Assembly (NCBI RefSeq): GCF_900107695.1
Contig: NZ_FNQP01000004.1
Coordinates: 62,001-126,000 of the forward strand
Length of the DNA: 64,000 nucleotides
From: Thiothrix caldifontis
Lineage (GTDB): Bacteria; Pseudomonadota; Gammaproteobacteria; Thiotrichales; Thiotrichaceae
Direction of reading: 5' to 3'
Both the position numbers and the translations under genes were made by a program. This document shows, one piece after another, positions 42,801 to 56,803 of the stretch (position 1 is the stretch's first letter; the number at the start of each line of letters is the position of its first letter). A model generated the notes under the pieces. That model saw nothing but the letters and a program-made list of their open reading frames with translations, ran no database searches and had not been told where the DNA came from.

Positions 42801-44064
42801 AACGCAGCGCCTCCGCAGGCTGAACTTTGGACGCACGCCAAGCAGGGTAAAGCGTCGCGAGAATCGACATAAACAGCGCACTCAAGGCAATCACCATGAC
42901 ATCACCGGGATTCACCCGTGATTCGAGTTCGCTAATAAAATAAACATCGGCATTAATGAAATGCGTATCAAACAGACGCTCCAGAAACGGCACAATCACA
43001 TCCAGATTCGTCGCCAGCAACACGCCCAACACAACCCCAATCAGGGTTCCGAACACACCGATCAGTGTCCCTTGCACCATAAAAATTTTCATGATACGAC
43101 CCGATGACAAGCCTAAAGTACGTAAGATAGCAATATCGCCTTCCTTATCGGTGACAACCATCACTAACGTTGACACCAAATTAAACGCAGCCACGGCAAT
43201 GATCAGCAATAAAATAATGAACATCACCGATTTTTGCGCTTGAATTGCCTTGAACTGGTTTTTGTTCAAATTCGTCCAATCATTGGCCCACATATCCGGC
43301 CATGTTTGCCCCATGCGTTGCAAAATCGTTTCAGCCGTTTTGGGCGCAAGGTACAAATCATCCAAGGTCATGCGCAACCCCGTCACATCTGCGTCCATCC
43401 CGAATGTTTTAGCCGCATCCTCAAGGTTCACATAAGCTGACGTGGTATCAAATTGCTGCATATCCACACGGAAAATCGCCACAATCGTGAAGCGCTGCAA
43501 CGCAGGCATTTCACCCGTTTCCAGTGAGTTTTCGCTAGGACTGACAAGGGTAAGTGCGTCACCAACATCGACGTTCAGCTCTTTCGCCATCGTTGCACCA
43601 ATCGCAATGTTAAAACTGCCCGGTTGCAGCTTCATCATATCGCCCTTGTCTTTGACAACGTGCTTGAAGACGGTGCTCACTTGCGCTTCTTGTTCGGGGA
43701 TAATGCCTTGCAACACGGCAGCGCGGGCTTCATCCCCCTGATTCAACATCGCAGGCTTTTCAATAAACGGCGAAACGGCTTTCACATGCGGGAAATCCAG
43801 CAGCTCTTTCTGTACTTTTTGCCAGTCGGATACCCCTAAATCGTGTTCGGATACCGTGACATGCGCCAACATCCCCATAATGCGTTCACGCATGGTTTGC
43901 TCGAAACCGTTCATCACTGACAGCACAGTGATCAACACCAAAACGCCAATGGCAATGCCAATCATCGAGGCCAGTGAGATGAAGGAAATGAAATGCTTCT
44001 GCCGCTGCGACCGGGTATAGCGCAAGCCGACAAACAGCTCCATCGGCTGGAACATTTTACTCAT
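42793..44064 (-). CDS. lolE: Lipoprotein-releasing permease, LolC/LolE type (second copy)
   Basis: A 423-residue permease of the LolC/LolE family. N-terminal helix ([34 protein letters not shown]), a large periplasmic domain (about 60-270), and three C-terminal helices ending in [18 protein letters not shown]. With the previous gene it should form the LolCE heterodimer. Start at ATG 44064, within the end of the upstream gene; a downstream ATG at 44055 is also possible. Which of the two is LolC and which LolE cannot be fixed by eye. The two permeases share end motifs and probably derive from one duplication. Confidence 0.85.
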   Translation of the reverse strand: MSKMFQPMELFVGLRYTRSQRQKHFISFISLASMIGIAIGVLVLITVLSVMNGFEQTMRERIMGMLAHVTVSEHDLGVSDWQKVQKELLDFPHVKAVSPFIEKPAMLNQGDEARAAVLQGIIPEQEAQVSTVFKHVVKDKGDMMKLQPGSFNIAIGATMAKELNVDVGDALTLVSPSENSLETGEMPALQRFTIVAIFRVDMQQFDTTSAYVNLEDAAKTFGMDADVTGLRMTLDDLYLAPKTAETILQRMGQTWPDMWANDWTNLNKNQFKAIQAQKSVMFIILLLIIAVAAFNLVSTLVMVVTDKEGDIAILRTLGLSSGRIMKIFMVQGTLIGVFGTLIGVVLGVLLATNLDVIVPFLERLFDTHFINADVYFISELESRVNPGDVMVIALSALFMSILATLYPAWRASKVQPAEALRYE

Positions 44065-45304
44065 AGCGCAGTGACTCCGCAGGCTGGATTTGCGAGGCAC
44101 GCCAAGCCGGGTAAAGGGTCGCCAATACGGATGCAATCAGGGAAGCAATCCCAATCCACATCACATTTTCCCAACGCATGTCCGAGGGGATTTCACTGAT
44201 GTAAAACACATCAGACGAAAAAATCTTAAACCCAAAGGTGCTTTCCAAAAACGGAATCACAGTATCAATATTCAGGGATAACCATACCCCTAAACCAACC
44301 CCTACCAACGTGCCAAACACCCCAATAATGCTGCCCTGAATCATGAAAATTCGCATAATGCGCTGCCCGGACATCCCAAAAGTCCGCAGGATAGCAATAT
44401 CCGACTCCTTATCATTCACTGCCATCATCAACGAGGCCACCAGATTAAACAGTGCGACGCATACCACTAAAAATAGAATCATGGTCATCACAATGCGCTC
44501 GGTTTTCACCGCCCGGAAAAAGCTGCCGTGTTCCTCACTCCAATCCACCACCTCAAAGTCCTTACCCAAGGTAGCCTGCAACTTATGACCAATAGCGGGC
44601 GCTGCAAACATATCATCCAGTTTCAACCGCACTCCACCAACATTTTCCCCCAGCCTGAATAAACGTGAAGCATCACCCAGCTCAATAAAACCGGTCATGC
44701 CATCGTATTCGGGGTGTCCTATTTGGTAGATACCCACTAGGGTAAAGCGTTTCAGACGTGGCAAAATCCCAGCAGGTGTTACTTGCACCTGAGGCACGAT
44801 TACCGTCACTTTATCACCGGGAATGACCCCAAGTGCTGCGGCAGCTTCAACCCCCAACACAATGCCGTACTCACGCGGGGCAAGATTGCTGAAACTGCCA
44901 TCTAACATTTTGAAATTCACATCACTGACCTGGCCTTGTAGTGCAGGGTCAATGCCTTGCAACACAAGGCCGCGCATCAAGTTGCCATTGGTTAGCATGA
45001 CCTGTTTTTGCACGTAAGGCGCTGCCCCAAGGACGTGTTTTTGCGCCTTTAATCCGTCCAGCTTTGCCGTCCAATCAGAGAGTTGCCCATTTGTCCCCGA
45101 AACCGTGACATGGGCAACCACACCCAGTATCTTGTCCCTGAGTTCCTTTTCAAACCCGTTCATGATCGACAACACCGTGATCAGCACTGTGACCCCCAGC
45201 AGAATGCCGAGCATCGAGGCGAACGAAATGAACGAGATAAAACGGTTACGCCGCCGTGAATGCGTGTACCGCTGTCCGATGAATAATTCGAGTGGTGTAA
45301 ACAT
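44057..45304 (-). CDS. lolC: Lipoprotein-releasing permease, LolC/LolE type (first copy)
   Basis: A 415-residue permease with the same architecture as the next gene: N-terminal helix after LELFIGQRYTHSRRRNRFISFISFASMLGILLGVTVLITVLSIMNGFE, a periplasmic domain, and C-terminal helices ending [18 protein letters not shown]. It begins the lolC-lolE-lolD unit; E. coli has the order lolC-lolD-lolE. The complex extracts lipoproteins from the inner membrane for LolA. Confidence 0.87.
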   Translation of the reverse strand: MFTPLELFIGQRYTHSRRRNRFISFISFASMLGILLGVTVLITVLSIMNGFEKELRDKILGVVAHVTVSGTNGQLSDWTAKLDGLKAQKHVLGAAPYVQKQVMLTNGNLMRGLVLQGIDPALQGQVSDVNFKMLDGSFSNLAPREYGIVLGVEAAAALGVIPGDKVTVIVPQVQVTPAGILPRLKRFTLVGIYQIGHPEYDGMTGFIELGDASRLFRLGENVGGVRLKLDDMFAAPAIGHKLQATLGKDFEVVDWSEEHGSFFRAVKTERIVMTMILFLVVCVALFNLVASLMMAVNDKESDIAILRTFGMSGQRIMRIFMIQGSIIGVFGTLVGVGLGVWLSLNIDTVIPFLESTFGFKIFSSDVFYISEIPSDMRWENVMWIGIASLIASVLATLYPAWRASQIQPAESLRYE

Positions 45305-45363
45305 GGGTGGCGATTGTACAGATGATGAGTGTCGTTTAATAGTGAAGTATCGGGAGATCAGAC

Positions 45364-45612
45364 ATGCGTTTGTCTAAATGGTTTAGTGCCTTGTTGCTGA
45401 CCGTACCTTTTTTTGCCAATATAGCCTTTGCGGACTACCCCAACCGTGGCATGAGCATGAATAGCGTCAAGGCGCAGTATGGTGAACCGCAGTCGGTACG
45501 TCAGTCCGCCCCTCCGGTTAAAAAGCGTTGGCCTCGTATCACCGTATGGCATTACGGAACGTTTTCAGTGTATTTTGAACGTAGTACCGTATTACATACC
45601 GTGTTGCATTAG
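45364..45612 (+). CDS. Small conserved periplasmic protein, unknown
   Basis: An 82-residue exported protein: signal peptide (SKWFSALLLTVPFFANIAFA) and a mature part of about 59 residues with DYPNRGMSMNSVKAQYGEPQS, RWPRITVWHYGTFSVYFERSTVLHTV. The pattern GMSM-V-YGEP ... W-Y--F-VYFE-S-VLH recurs in uncharacterised gammaproteobacterial proteins, as I recall. Divergent from lolC and before parE. Function unknown. Confidence 0.75.
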   Translation: MRLSKWFSALLLTVPFFANIAFADYPNRGMSMNSVKAQYGEPQSVRQSAPPVKKRWPRITVWHYGTFSVYFERSTVLHTVLH

Positions 45613-45625
45613 AAGCTCCTTTCTC

Positions 45626-45662
45626 AGCAGGGGTTTACGGATGCGCTGATACCCGCTATTTT
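45626..45662 (+). terminator. Possible terminator after the small periplasmic gene
   Basis: AGC(A)GGGGT (45626-45634) can pair with ACCCGCT (45651-45657), followed by ATTTT. The stem has a bulge and the T-run is short, so the call is tentative. Confidence 0.35.
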
Positions 45663-45664
45663 GA

Positions 45665-48045
<2,381 letters not shown>

Positions 48046-48060
48046 ACCAGCGTTCAGGTC

Positions 48061-48117
48061 TATAATCAAAGCTCAATAACATCGGGCAACCCGCCAAGCG
48101 GACAAGGAGATATAAGT
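48061..48117 (+). promoter_or_regulatory. Promoter -10 box and ribosome binding site of the elicitor-type transglutaminase
   Basis: A perfect TATAAT lies at 48061-48066, sixteen bases after the MEKHLA stop, and AAGGAG stands just before the ATG at 48118. No convincing -35 box lies at the right distance. Suggests that the transglutaminase-type gene has its own promoter. Confidence 0.45.
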
Positions 48118-51503
<3,386 letters not shown>

Positions 51504-51512
51504 ACGCCTTCC

Positions 51513-52466
51513 CTACTCCTCAAACTGCCCGAAGCCCATAATGCGCTGATAACGTTTATCCAGCAGCTTATCGAGATTCATGGTTTTAAGATTGCGTAAA
51601 TTAGCCTCCAACGCCTCACCGATATGTTGCGCCGCCGCTTCCATATCACGGTGCGCCCCGCCTAATGGCTCAGGAATAATCTGCTCAATCAAACCCAACG
51701 ATTTCAAACGATCTGCCGTAATGCCCATCGCATCCGCCGCATCCGCCGCTTTTTCCGCACTTTTCCACAAGATTGACGCGCAACCTTCCGGCGAAATCAC
51801 CGAGTACGTCGCGTATTGCAACATCATCACCCGGTCGCCCACCCCAATGGCTAACGCACCACCCGAACCGCCTTCGCCCACGACTGTGCAAATAATCGGA
51901 GTACGCAATTTCGCCATTTCGTACAAATTGCGGGCAATCGCTTCACTTTGACCGCGCTCTTCCGCGCCGATACCGGGGTATGCGCCGGGGGTGTCGATAA
52001 AGGTAATGATCGGCAGTTGGAATTTTTCGGCCATCCGCATCAAGCGCAAGGCTTTGCGATACCCTTCTGGTCGCGGCATTCCGAAGTTGCGCTTGATATT
52101 TTCATTGGTATCACGCCCTTTCTGATGCCCGATGACCATGACCGATTGACCACGAAACCGTGCCATGCCACCAATAATCGCCTTGTCATCCGCAAAGGCA
52201 CGATCACCGTGCAACTCTTTGAAATCCTCAAACAAATAACGGATTAAATCCAGCGTATACGGGCGTTTGGGATGCCGCGCAAGCTGCGAAATCTGACGCG
52301 GGGTCAGTTTGGAAAAAATGGAACGGGTCAACGAGGCAGCTTTTTCTTCCAGCTTGCCAATCTCTTCGCTCAGGTTAATTTCAGCGTCACCGACGTAACG
52401 CAGCTCTTCGATCTTCGCCTGTAATTCGGCGATCGGTTGTTCAAAATCCAGAAAATCCGGGTTCAT
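51513..52466 (-). CDS. accA: Acetyl-CoA carboxylase carboxyltransferase subunit alpha
   Basis: A 317-residue AccA, alpha subunit of the carboxyltransferase that makes malonyl-CoA. Blocks: [18 protein letters not shown] at the start, [74 protein letters not shown], and [15 protein letters not shown]. Length equals E. coli (319). Nine bases upstream of tilS on the minus strand. Confidence 0.96.
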   Translation of the reverse strand: MNPDFLDFEQPIAELQAKIEELRYVGDAEINLSEEIGKLEEKAASLTRSIFSKLTPRQISQLARHPKRPYTLDLIRYLFEDFKELHGDRAFADDKAIIGGMARFRGQSVMVIGHQKGRDTNENIKRNFGMPRPEGYRKALRLMRMAEKFQLPIITFIDTPGAYPGIGAEERGQSEAIARNLYEMAKLRTPIICTVVGEGGSGGALAIGVGDRVMMLQYATYSVISPEGCASILWKSAEKAADAADAMGITADRLKSLGLIEQIIPEPLGGAHRDMEAAAQHIGEALEANLRNLKTMNLDKLLDKRYQRIMGFGQFEE

Positions 52467-52537
52467 GCCTGTTGTTTATCCGTTGACCCATGTAATCAAG
52501 CGGTTAATTTTACAGTGCTTGCGCCCAGATTACGACT

Positions 52538-53308
52538 TTAAAAATACTGTTCTGTGGTGATATGCCCCGGCTTGTGGCGCAAATGGCGCTGCATCCCGCG
52601 ATTGCCCAGCAAGGCTTTCATATCATTGAGCATATTATGGTTGCCGCACAGCATGACGTGGGTATCGTCTACGGTAATGGTTGTGCCTGCCGTTTGTTCC
52701 AACGTGCCAGATTCTAGGTGAGTGGTAATCCGCCCTTCCAGCCCGTGCGGATTGGCTTCACGGGTCACACAGCTAATAAAACGGAATTGCTCAGGGTATT
52801 GTGTAGCAAACGTTTGGATCAATTCGGCATACGCCAACTCATTCACCAGCGGCACACCGTGTACCAACACGATTTTCTGGAAACGCTGCCAAGGCTGCGG
52901 GGTTTTGAGAATCGACAAATAAGGTCCCAAGCCAGTACCTGTGGCAATCATCCACAGATTCGGCACTGCGGGAATTTCATCCAACACAAAAAAACCTTTG
53001 GCAGGTTGCGAAATTTCCAGACTATCACCCGGCTGCAATCGTGCTAAAGCGTTCGAGAGTTTACCGTTGGGGACAATATTGTAGAAAATTTCCAATGCCT
53101 CTTCGTCAGGTGCATTGATTAGCGAATAGGATTTCGCCACCAGTTCTGTAGCGTCACCTGTGGTGATAGGTAGTCGCAAGGTGACGAATTGACCCGCCGT
53201 AAACGGCAGCGGTTCGGTACGAATACGTAAGGTCAACAAACGCTCCGTCCAGCGCTGATTGCTCAGTACTTCAGCGTTGTGCCAGGTGGTGCGAATGATT
53301 CCGGTCAT
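52538..53308 (-). CDS. fpr: Ferredoxin-NADP+ reductase
   Basis: A 256-residue plant-type FNR of the Fpr subclass: FAD-binding ELVAKSYSLINAPDEEALEIFYNIVPNGKLS (the RxYS-like site is KSYS here), NADP site WMIATGTGLGPYLSILKT, C-terminal GHITTEQYF. It exchanges electrons between ferredoxin or flavodoxin and NADPH and is often tied to oxidative stress. GGAGG precedes the start, which lies 38 bases inside the end of the upstream FAD gene, so the two are probably coexpressed. Confidence 0.92.
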   Translation of the reverse strand: MTGIIRTTWHNAEVLSNQRWTERLLTLRIRTEPLPFTAGQFVTLRLPITTGDATELVAKSYSLINAPDEEALEIFYNIVPNGKLSNALARLQPGDSLEISQPAKGFFVLDEIPAVPNLWMIATGTGLGPYLSILKTPQPWQRFQKIVLVHGVPLVNELAYAELIQTFATQYPEQFRFISCVTREANPHGLEGRITTHLESGTLEQTAGTTITVDDTHVMLCGNHNMLNDMKALLGNRGMQRHLRHKPGHITTEQYF

Positions 53309-54911
53309 GGTGAGCCTCCAGCATTTGAGTCGCTAATGCCTCCGCGACGCGGATACCATCCACGCCTGCCGAGAGAATTCCCCCAGCATAACCCGCACCT
53401 TCGCCAGCCGGAAAAAGCCCTTTAACGTTTAGGCTTTGCAAATCTTCACCGCGCGTCATGCGCAGTGGCGAAGACGTGCGCGTCTCTACCCCAGTCAATA
53501 CCGCGTCATACATTGAAAAGCCTTTGATTTGCCGTTCAAACGCTGGCAAGGCTTCCCGAATTGCCTCAATCGCGTAACCCGGTAAACTGGTCGCCAAATC
53601 GGTCAAATGCACACCCGGCTGATACGATGGCTCGACAGAACCCAATTGCGTCGATGCTCTGCCTTTAAGGAAATCGCCCACCAATTGCCCCGGTGCAGAA
53701 TAATCCCCGCCACCTAATTCGTAGGCACGGGATTCCCATTGACGCTGGAATTCCATCCCCGCCAGCGGATTGCCGGGGTAATCGCTAGGCGTAATGCCGA
53801 CCACAATCCCCGCATTGGCATTGCGTTCTGCCCGCGAATATTGGCTCATGCCATTAGTGACAACGCGCCCGACTTCCGACGTTGCCGCCACCACTTGCCC
53901 GCCCGGACACATGCAAAAACTGTACACCGAGCGCCCATTTTTGGCATGATGCACCAGCTTATAATCCGCTGCACCCAGCAATTCATTGCCTGCATATTTA
54001 CCAAACCGTGCCTGATCAATCAGCGTTTGCGGGTGTTCAATCCGAAAACCGAGGGAAAACGGCTTCTGTTCCATAAATACACCGCGCTCGTGCAACATCG
54101 CAAACGTATCCCGCGCACTGTGCCCCAATGCCATAATCACCTGATCAGCACGCAGTTGCTCCCCACTTGCCAACGTCAAGCAGCGCACCTGACCGGCTTC
54201 GATCAAAATATCAGTCACTTGCTGCTGAAAACGGATTTCACCGCCCAAAGCCTCAATCTGCGCCCGCATATTTTCCACCATTTTCACGAGGCGGAATGTG
54301 CCAATGTGCGGTTTGCTGACGTAGAGAATTTCTTCGGGAGCGCCCGCCTTGACGAATTCCGTCAAAACTTTGCGCCCGTAGTGTTTGGGGTCTTTGATCT
54401 GGCTGTAAAGCTTGCCATCGGAAAATGTACCCGCGCCGCCTTCACCAAATTGCACATTCGACTCGGGATTAAGCTGATTTTTACGCCATAACGCCCAAGT
54501 ATCTTTGGTACGTTCGCGGACTTTTTTGCCACGCTCCAGAATAATCGGACGTAAGCCCATTTGCGCCAGCACCAAGCCTGCCATCAAACCACACGGGCCA
54601 AAACCGACGACAACGGGGCGAATATCGGGTACTTCGTGCACCTGCGTCACAAAACGGTAAGTGGTATCAGGGGCAATTTTAACATGAGGATCATCCGCAA
54701 ACTTAGCCAGTATCGCAGACTCATCCGATAGCGTTGCATCTATTGTGTAAACCAACACAATCGCATCACGCTTACGAGCATCGTAACCGCGTTTGAAAAC
54801 GGTAAAACTTAACAAATTAGCCAGCGTAATGCTTAAACGTTCGGCAACAGCCACAGGCAAAGCATCGGCGGGGGCTTCCAGCGGCAAGCGTAATTCGGTG
54901 ATACGTATCAT
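53271..54911 (-). CDS. NAD(P)/FAD-dependent oxidoreductase (COG2509 type)
   Basis: A 546-residue flavoprotein of the COG2509 family. Residues 1-95 are an N-terminal alpha/beta domain (MIRITELRLPLEAP, VFKRGYDARKRDAIVLVYTID), then the FAD-binding GFGPCG (103-108, in VVGFGPCGLMAGLVLAQMG), FGEGGAGTFSDGKL, the CMCPGGQVVAATSE motif and a C-terminal GEGAGYAGGILSAGVDG. Function of the family is unproven. Start ATG 54911 lies 18 bases after the tRNA-Ser gene, so it may be made on the tRNA's transcript. It overlaps fpr by 38 bases. Confidence 0.85.
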   Translation of the reverse strand: MIRITELRLPLEAPADALPVAVAERLSITLANLLSFTVFKRGYDARKRDAIVLVYTIDATLSDESAILAKFADDPHVKIAPDTTYRFVTQVHEVPDIRPVVVGFGPCGLMAGLVLAQMGLRPIILERGKKVRERTKDTWALWRKNQLNPESNVQFGEGGAGTFSDGKLYSQIKDPKHYGRKVLTEFVKAGAPEEILYVSKPHIGTFRLVKMVENMRAQIEALGGEIRFQQQVTDILIEAGQVRCLTLASGEQLRADQVIMALGHSARDTFAMLHERGVFMEQKPFSLGFRIEHPQTLIDQARFGKYAGNELLGAADYKLVHHAKNGRSVYSFCMCPGGQVVAATSEVGRVVTNGMSQYSRAERNANAGIVVGITPSDYPGNPLAGMEFQRQWESRAYELGGGDYSAPGQLVGDFLKGRASTQLGSVEPSYQPGVHLTDLATSLPGYAIEAIREALPAFERQIKGFSMYDAVLTGVETRTSSPLRMTRGEDLQSLNVKGLFPAGEGAGYAGGILSAGVDGIRVAEALATQMLEAHHDRNHSHHLAQR

Positions 54912-54928
54912 GAGACTTGGTATAAAAA

Positions 54929-55019
54929 TGGCGGAGAGGGCGGGATTCGAACCCGCGATGGGCTTTTGACCCATACTCCCTTAGCAGGGGAGCGCCTTCG
55001 GCCTCTCGGCCACCTCTCC
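54929..55019 (-). tRNA. tRNA-Ser (anticodon GCU)
   Basis: On the minus strand a 91-base class II tRNA with encoded CCA: acceptor GGAGAGG/CCTCTCC, long variable arm (GGGAGTATGGGTCAAAAGCC region), T-loop GGTTCGAATCC, and anticodon GCT in the loop CTGCTAA. It reads AGC/AGU serine codons. The position after csrA matches the gammaproteobacterial order csrA-serine tRNA. Confidence 0.96.
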
Positions 55020-55071
55020 GGTACTGATTGAAGGCGGCAAGGATACCTTCAAATGTGATTAACGTAAAGCC

Positions 55072-55272
55072 CTAATTTGCATTTTCTTCAATCGCCAACG
55101 GCTCAAGGTGTTCGTGCCGAATGCGTTCAAAGATTTCTTCGCGGTGTACGGCAACATCTTTGGGTGCATTGATCCCCAAGCGAACTTGATTACCCTTTAC
55201 CCCTAAGACCGTAACGCTGATATTATCCCCAATCATGAGGGTTTCCCCTACCCTCCGTGTTAGAATCAACAT
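55072..55272 (-). CDS. csrA: Carbon storage regulator CsrA
   Basis: A 66-residue RNA-binding CsrA that controls translation of many mRNAs. [16 protein letters not shown] at the start and [24 protein letters not shown] carry the RNA-binding residues (LTRRVGE, and Arg of AVHREEI). A GGAG lies about ten bases before the ATG at 55272; a longer frame to 55311 has no support. Between lysC and tRNA-Ser as in many gammaproteobacteria. The 208 bases from 55273 to 55480 hold its promoter region and no gene that I can see. Confidence 0.97.
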   Translation of the reverse strand: MLILTRRVGETLMIGDNISVTVLGVKGNQVRLGINAPKDVAVHREEIFERIRHEHLEPLAIEENAN

Positions 55273-55480
55273 ATCGCATAATCTCCATATTGCTGCATTT
55301 ATGTATCCCAAAAGCCCCGTGATACTCCTAAAGCATCATCACAGTCGTTGGTAGGGTCAACCATCCCATATTAGCACTTAACTGAGGCTTAACTATTTGC
55401 ATGAAAGTTGCATTTTTACCAATGTCTTATTTATACAACAAACATTAAATAAATCACCTAAAAGCTTCATCTATAGGCAA

Positions 55481-55520
55481 AAAAAACCCACTGCGGCAGG
55501 CTCTGCCCAGTGGGTTTTTT
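55481..55520. terminator. Bidirectional terminator between lysC and csrA
   Basis: CCCACTG (55487-55493) pairs with CAGTGGG (55508-55514), extended by an inner GGCAG/CTGCC stem, flanked by an A run before (from 55479) and six T residues after. The symmetric A/T flanks allow it to work on both strands; it lies just after the lysC stop at 55539. Confidence 0.85.
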
Positions 55521-55538
55521 CAACAATTTATTCAGAAA

Positions 55539-56771
55539 TCAAACGGCTGTTTGCGCTAAACCAAACGCTTGGTGCAACACACGTACTGCGAGTTCCAAAT
55601 ATTTTTCATCGACAACGACCGCGACTTTGATTTCAGAAGTGGAAATCATGCGGATATTAATGCCCTCGTCTGCCAGTGTTTTGAACATCTTGCTGGCAAC
55701 CCCGGCATGAGAACGCATTCCTGCGCCGACAATCGCTACCTTGGCAATATTTTCATCGCCAGTGCATTGCTTGGCTCCCAAGGTTTCGCCGGTTTTACAC
55801 AAAATATCACGCGCTTTCGCGTAATCATTTTTGTGTACCGTGAAGGTAAAATCGGTCGAACTATCGGAGCCAATGTTTTGCACGATCATGTCAACTTCGA
55901 TATTGGCATCCGAAATCGGCCCCAGAATCTGGTAAGCAACGCCGGGGCGATCCGGCACACCTGTTACCGTCAATTGAGCTTCATCACGATTGAACGCAAT
56001 CCCACGGACTGAGACTTCTTCCATTACTTCTTCCTCACGAGTGACCAGCGTGCTTTTGCCCTGACCAAATTCGTCAAAGCTGGAGAGCACACGGATAGGC
56101 ATATCATATTTGTAGGCAAATTCAACCGAACGAATTTGCAGCACCTTGGAGCCTTGGCTGGCCATTTCCAGCATTTCTTCCAAGGTCAGGCGCGGAATGT
56201 GACGCGCTTTGGGTTCGACACGCGGGTCGGTGGTGTAAACGCCATCCACGTCGGTGTAAATCTGGCATTCGTCGGCTTTTAACGCCACTGCCAACGCCAC
56301 GCCCGTGGTATCCGAACCGCCGCGCCCTAAGGTGGTAATGCTACCGGATTCGGTCACGCCTTGGAAACCTGCTACCACCACCACTTTGCCGTCAGCCAAA
56401 TCCTTGCGGATCGGTTCAGCATCAATGTCACGGATACGCGCTTTGGTGTGCGCATCATCGGTCAAAATGCGAACTTGCGCCCCGGTGTAAGAACGCGCCG
56501 GTTGACCTTTCTTTTCCAACGCCATTGCCAGCAAGCCAATCGTGACTTGTTCGCCGGTGGACAGAATCGCGTCTTTTTCGCGCCCCGAACCTTGTGGGTT
56601 AATGGCGTTGATGAGCGCGACCAATTTATTGGTTTCACCCGACATCGCGGAAACCACCACGATGACATCATTGCCCTGTTGTTTCCAACGGATTACCCGG
56701 TCAGCCACAGCCTCGATACGCTCAGGTGTGCCAACCGATGTACCGCCGTATTTCTGTACGATCAGTGCCAT
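55539..56771 (-). CDS. lysC: Aspartate kinase
   Basis: A 410-residue class II aspartokinase that phosphorylates aspartate, first step to lysine, threonine and methionine. Kinase motifs QKYGGTSVGTPERI (6-19), VVSAMSGETNKL, GRGGSDTTGVALA and TDVDGVYTTDPR; the C-terminal two ACT domains (about 265-330 and 340-405) bind lysine or threonine. Gene order alaS-lysC-csrA matches Pseudomonas. Terminated by the hairpin downstream. A distinct internal start for a beta subunit, as in Bacillus, was not examined further. Confidence 0.95.
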   Translation of the reverse strand: MALIVQKYGGTSVGTPERIEAVADRVIRWKQQGNDVIVVVSAMSGETNKLVALINAINPQGSGREKDAILSTGEQVTIGLLAMALEKKGQPARSYTGAQVRILTDDAHTKARIRDIDAEPIRKDLADGKVVVVAGFQGVTESGSITTLGRGGSDTTGVALAVALKADECQIYTDVDGVYTTDPRVEPKARHIPRLTLEEMLEMASQGSKVLQIRSVEFAYKYDMPIRVLSSFDEFGQGKSTLVTREEEVMEEVSVRGIAFNRDEAQLTVTGVPDRPGVAYQILGPISDANIEVDMIVQNIGSDSSTDFTFTVHKNDYAKARDILCKTGETLGAKQCTGDENIAKVAIVGAGMRSHAGVASKMFKTLADEGINIRMISTSEIKVAVVVDEKYLELAVRVLHQAFGLAQTAV

Positions 56772-56803
56772 TGTTTACTGTTTACCTTCAAAACACTTCT
56801 AAA

